Source: Methylocystis sp. Sn-Cys (GTDB lineage: Bacteria > Pseudomonadota > Alphaproteobacteria > Rhizobiales > Beijerinckiaceae). Taken from it: a DNA stretch of 64,000 nucleotides. The translations under genes were made by a program, and so were the position numbers. The stretch covers positions 1 to 64,000 of the forward strand of contig NZ_JAERVJ010000005.1 of NCBI RefSeq assembly GCF_016745395.1, read 5' to 3'. Positions 61,738 to 64,000 of the stretch are shown here, piece after piece. The notes below the pieces were generated by a model. The model worked only from the letters and a program-made list of their open reading frames with translations. It did not search any database and was not told where the DNA came from. Positions within the stretch are counted from its first letter, which is position 1, and the number at the start of each line of letters is the position of its first letter.

Positions 61738-63288
61738 TCACTCAGCGGCTTCAAGGGCCGACTTGCGGAAGTCCTCTGGGAAATGGCGTAGAGCGCTCTC
61801 GACGGGATACGGCGCGAAGCCGCCCAATGCACACAATGAGCCAAATTTCATGGTGTGGCAGAGGTCCTTGAGAAGCTCGATATTCTTCTCGACATCCTGA
61901 CCATTGCGAATTTTGTCGATCGTTTCGACGCCGCGCGTCGAGCCGATCCGGCAAGGCGTGCATTTTCCGCAGCTTTCGATCGCGCAGAATTCCATGCCGA
62001 AACGCGCCATCCACAGCATGTCGATCGTGTCGTCGAACACGACGAGCCCGCCATGGCCGATCAGGCTGTCTTTCGCCGCAAAAGCTTCGTAGTCGAAAGG
62101 TAGGTCGAAAAGCGACACAGGCACATAGGCGCCGAGCGGACCGCCGACCTGCACCGCCTTCACCGGACGGCCCGTGCGCGTGCCGCCGGCGATGTCATTG
62201 ACGATCGTGCCGAGCGGAATGCCGAAGTCGGTTTCGAACAGGCCGCCGAATTTCACATTGCCGGCGATCTGCAGCGGCATGGTGCCGCGCGAACGGCCGA
62301 CGCCGAGATCGGCGTAATGCTTCGCGCCCTTCTCCAGAATCATCGGCACGGTGGCCATGGAGAGGACGTTGTTGACGACCGTAGGCTTGCCGAAGAGGCC
62401 GACATGGGCCGGCAGCGGCGGCTTGGCGCGCACGATGCCGCGCTTGCCCTCGAGGCTCTCGAGCAGCGACGTCTCCTCGCCGCAGACATAGGCGCCGGCG
62501 CCGATGCGCAGCTCGACGTCGAAGCCGAAGCCCGAGCCCTTGATGTTCTGGCCGAGCCAGCCGGCGTCACGCGCCTTCTCGATCGCAGCCTGGAAGACCT
62601 TGGCGACGACCGGATATTCCGAGCGCAGATAAACGTAGCCCTTGGAGGCGCCGATCGCATAGCCGCAGATGGTCATGCCCTCGATGAGGGAGAGCGGATC
62701 GCCTTCCATGATCATGCGGTCGGCGAAAGTGCCGGAGTCGCCCTCGTCGGCGTTGACGACCACATATTTTTGCCCGGGCGCGCAATCGGCGACCGTTTTC
62801 CACTTGATGCCGGTCGGGAAGCCTGCGCCGCCACGGCCGCGCAGGCCGGACTTGGCGACCTCGTCGACGATCGCAGCCGAGCCGATCTCGAAAGCGCGTT
62901 TCAGACCCTTGAAACCGTCATGCGCCTCATAGTCGGCGACCGACAGCGGGTCGATCACGCCGCAGCGCAAGAAGGTGAAGCGGTTCTGGCGCTTCATCCA
63001 GGGGTGCTCTTCGACCACCCCGATGCTCAGCGCATGCGCGCCGCCGGTGAGGAAGCCCGCGTCGAACAGCGAGGCGACGTCCTTCACCTTGGCGGGGCCG
63101 TAACCGACGCGACCCGCGGGCGTCTCCACCTCGATCAGGGGCTCGAGCCAGAGCATGCCGCGCGAGCCGTTTCTCACGATCTCGACTTGCTGGCCGCGCG
63201 CGGCGGCCTCCTTGGCGACGGCGGCGGCGAGGCGATCGGCGCCCATCGCCACGGCGGCCATATCCAGCGGAATGTAGATCTTGGTCAT
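61738..63288 (-). CDS. fdsB: NAD-dependent formate dehydrogenase beta subunit
   Basis: 516 residues. A thioredoxin-like N-terminal domain (1-120) is fused to a NuoF-like domain with FMN/NAD site GRGGAGFPTGIKWKT, NADEGDSGTFADR and the [4Fe-4S] motif ESCGKCTPCRIG. It reduces NAD+ with electrons from FdsA. Its start overlaps the fdsG stop by 4 bp, and it ends 10 bp before fdsA. Confidence 0.97.
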   Translation of the reverse strand: MTKIYIPLDMAAVAMGADRLAAAVAKEAAARGQQVEIVRNGSRGMLWLEPLIEVETPAGRVGYGPAKVKDVASLFDAGFLTGGAHALSIGVVEEHPWMKRQNRFTFLRCGVIDPLSVADYEAHDGFKGLKRAFEIGSAAIVDEVAKSGLRGRGGAGFPTGIKWKTVADCAPGQKYVVVNADEGDSGTFADRMIMEGDPLSLIEGMTICGYAIGASKGYVYLRSEYPVVAKVFQAAIEKARDAGWLGQNIKGSGFGFDVELRIGAGAYVCGEETSLLESLEGKRGIVRAKPPLPAHVGLFGKPTVVNNVLSMATVPMILEKGAKHYADLGVGRSRGTMPLQIAGNVKFGGLFETDFGIPLGTIVNDIAGGTRTGRPVKAVQVGGPLGAYVPVSLFDLPFDYEAFAAKDSLIGHGGLVVFDDTIDMLWMARFGMEFCAIESCGKCTPCRIGSTRGVETIDKIRNGQDVEKNIELLKDLCHTMKFGSLCALGGFAPYPVESALRHFPEDFRKSALEAAE

Positions 63289-63761
63289 TCGCCTTTCGCC
63301 TCTGCTACGATCTCGTCGAGCGTCGCGGCGTCGACCTGTCCAATCGGCTCGCCATCGTACAGGGCGGCCGGACTATGGGCGCACAGGCCCAGACAATAGA
63401 CCGGCTCGACCGTGAGGGAGCCGTCGGGCGTCGTCTGATGCCATTCGAGCTTCTGGCGGGCGAGGAAGTCGTTGGCCTGCTTCTCGGCGCCCATCGACTG
63501 GCACGATTCGGCGCGGCAGATTTTCAGCGTATGGCGGCCGTGCGGGGCGCTGTGGAAGTCGTGATAAAAGGTGACGACGCCATGCATTTCGGCGCGGCTG
63601 ATGTTCAGCGCCGTCGCCATTTCCTTCACCGCGGAATCCGGCACATAGCCGAATTCAGCCTGAAGCGCATGCAATATGGGCAGTGCAGGTCCTTCGAGGC
63701 CCATATGGGCCGCAATGATCTCCCGCGCCCGCTCGTCGCTATACTGAGCAGCGCCAGCCAT
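63285..63761 (-). CDS. fdsG: NAD-dependent formate dehydrogenase gamma subunit
   Basis: 158 residues, NuoE-like. The [2Fe-2S] cysteines are in KICRAESCQSMGA and VYCLGLCAHSPAALYDG. GAVTFYHDFHSAPHG-like sequence (GVVTFYHDFHSAPHGRHT) is typical. It is the first gene of the fdsG-fdsB-fdsA-fdhD-fdsD operon, with GAGGGAAG before the ATG. It assists electron transfer from FdsA to FdsB. Confidence 0.97.
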   Translation of the reverse strand: MAGAAQYSDERAREIIAAHMGLEGPALPILHALQAEFGYVPDSAVKEMATALNISRAEMHGVVTFYHDFHSAPHGRHTLKICRAESCQSMGAEKQANDFLARQKLEWHQTTPDGSLTVEPVYCLGLCAHSPAALYDGEPIGQVDAATLDEIVAEAKGE

Positions 63762-63890
63762 TTCTTCCCTCGCTTTGGGGCGTCGACCTTCGAGACAAGG
63801 CGCCCTTCATTTATATTATTCCGATGACACTGCCGGAATTCCCGGCGCCGATCAATACCGTCCCGGCCGTTGCGCCATAGGGCTTGCCTA
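63762..63890 (-). promoter_or_regulatory. fds promoter region
   Basis: 129 bp between the LysR gene and fdsG. It contains an AT-rich stretch (TTCATTTATATTATT, 63806-63820) and an interrupted palindrome GCCGG-AATTC-CCGGC (63832-63846), which could be a LysR-type site. The regulator gene lies immediately upstream in the same orientation. Confidence 0.45.
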
Positions 63891-64000
63891 TCAATCGGCC
63901 AGACTGCCGCTTTCGGCGAGCGCTTTTGCCTCTGCAACGAGCGCGCCAACCAGCGGAATGACCGGATCGCGCAGCGGGGCCACCAGACCGATCTCGTGGC
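63891..64000 (-). CDS. LysR-family regulator, C-terminal end (partial)
   Basis: The last 35 codons of a minus-strand gene that runs out of the window, reading HEIGLVAPLRDPVIPLV, GALVAEAKALAESGSLAD, stop at 63891. The pattern of a conserved RDP followed by a C-terminal helix fits the LysR effector domain. LysR regulators (FdsR) commonly precede fds operons and respond to formate. Identification rests on few residues and on context. Confidence 0.65.
   Translation of the reverse strand, partial: HEIGLVAPLRDPVIPLVGALVAEAKALAESGSLAD

Overview
The window looks like chromosomal DNA of an alphaproteobacterium, most likely in the Hyphomicrobiales (Rhizobiales). It is GC-rich, with an alphaproteobacterial-type RpoH, a 1380-residue RpoB, PhaR/PhaA/PhaB storage-polymer genes and a soluble NAD-dependent Fds formate dehydrogenase. 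Fds plus PHB genes would suit a methylotroph or serine-cycle methanotroph (Methylocystaceae-like), but no methane or methanol oxidation gene is present, so that placement is inference. Almost all of the window is ordinary chromosome. No tRNA, rRNA, CRISPR array, complete insertion sequence or prophage was recognised.

Layout. 0-9 kb: an SDR oxidoreductase, an M48 protease, a PIN/helix-turn-helix toxin-antitoxin pair, rpoH, a HerA-like ATPase, a SCO copper chaperone (with a cytochrome-like remnant upstream), a YgjP-type metalloprotease and a small secreted protein. 9-25 kb: a Pta-type acyltransferase, then pheS and pheT split by a DUF4160/DUF2442 pair, then rplJ-rplL-rpoB-rpoC. The usual rplKA upstream and rpsLG-fusA downstream are missing. 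25-35 kb: an enoyl-CoA hydratase homologue, an acyltransferase-3 plus SGNH pair, an RluA-type pseudouridine synthase, a TldD/TldE-type pair, and a ThiY-like ABC transporter overlapped by a GNAT gene. 35-45 kb: an L,D-transpeptidase, a RoxA-like di-haem cytochrome with an unusual second haem motif, ychF, a GGDEF protein with a cysteine-rich insert, phaR, phaA-phaB and a YbhN-type membrane protein. 45-57 kb: an orphan sulfate-binding protein, a DUF2235 lipase-like protein, a MarR regulator with a ferredoxin-type/SCP2 fusion protein, an EF-G-like GTPase, rph-rdgB, an AldB-type aldehyde dehydrogenase with DUF779, and an O6-alkylguanine transferase. 57-64 kb: a YchJ protein and the fdsG-fdsB-fdsA-fdhD-fdsD operon, with the end of a LysR regulator gene at the window edge.

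Functional groups. The fds operon oxidises formate to CO2 and makes NADH. PhaA/PhaB with PhaR handle acetyl-CoA flow to 3-hydroxybutyryl-CoA. AldB/DUF779 and the Pta-like enzyme belong to the same C2 metabolism. Cell-envelope work is represented by the L,D-transpeptidase, the AT3/SGNH pair and YbhN.

The most conspicuous non-coding feature is a dense set of dispersed palindromic repeats. There are at least five families and more than twenty copies in 64 kb, all in or at the edges of intergenic gaps. Some lie between co-transcribed genes (rpoB/rpoC, rph/rdgB, phaA/phaB), and two appear to supply the Shine-Dalgarno sequence of the next gene.
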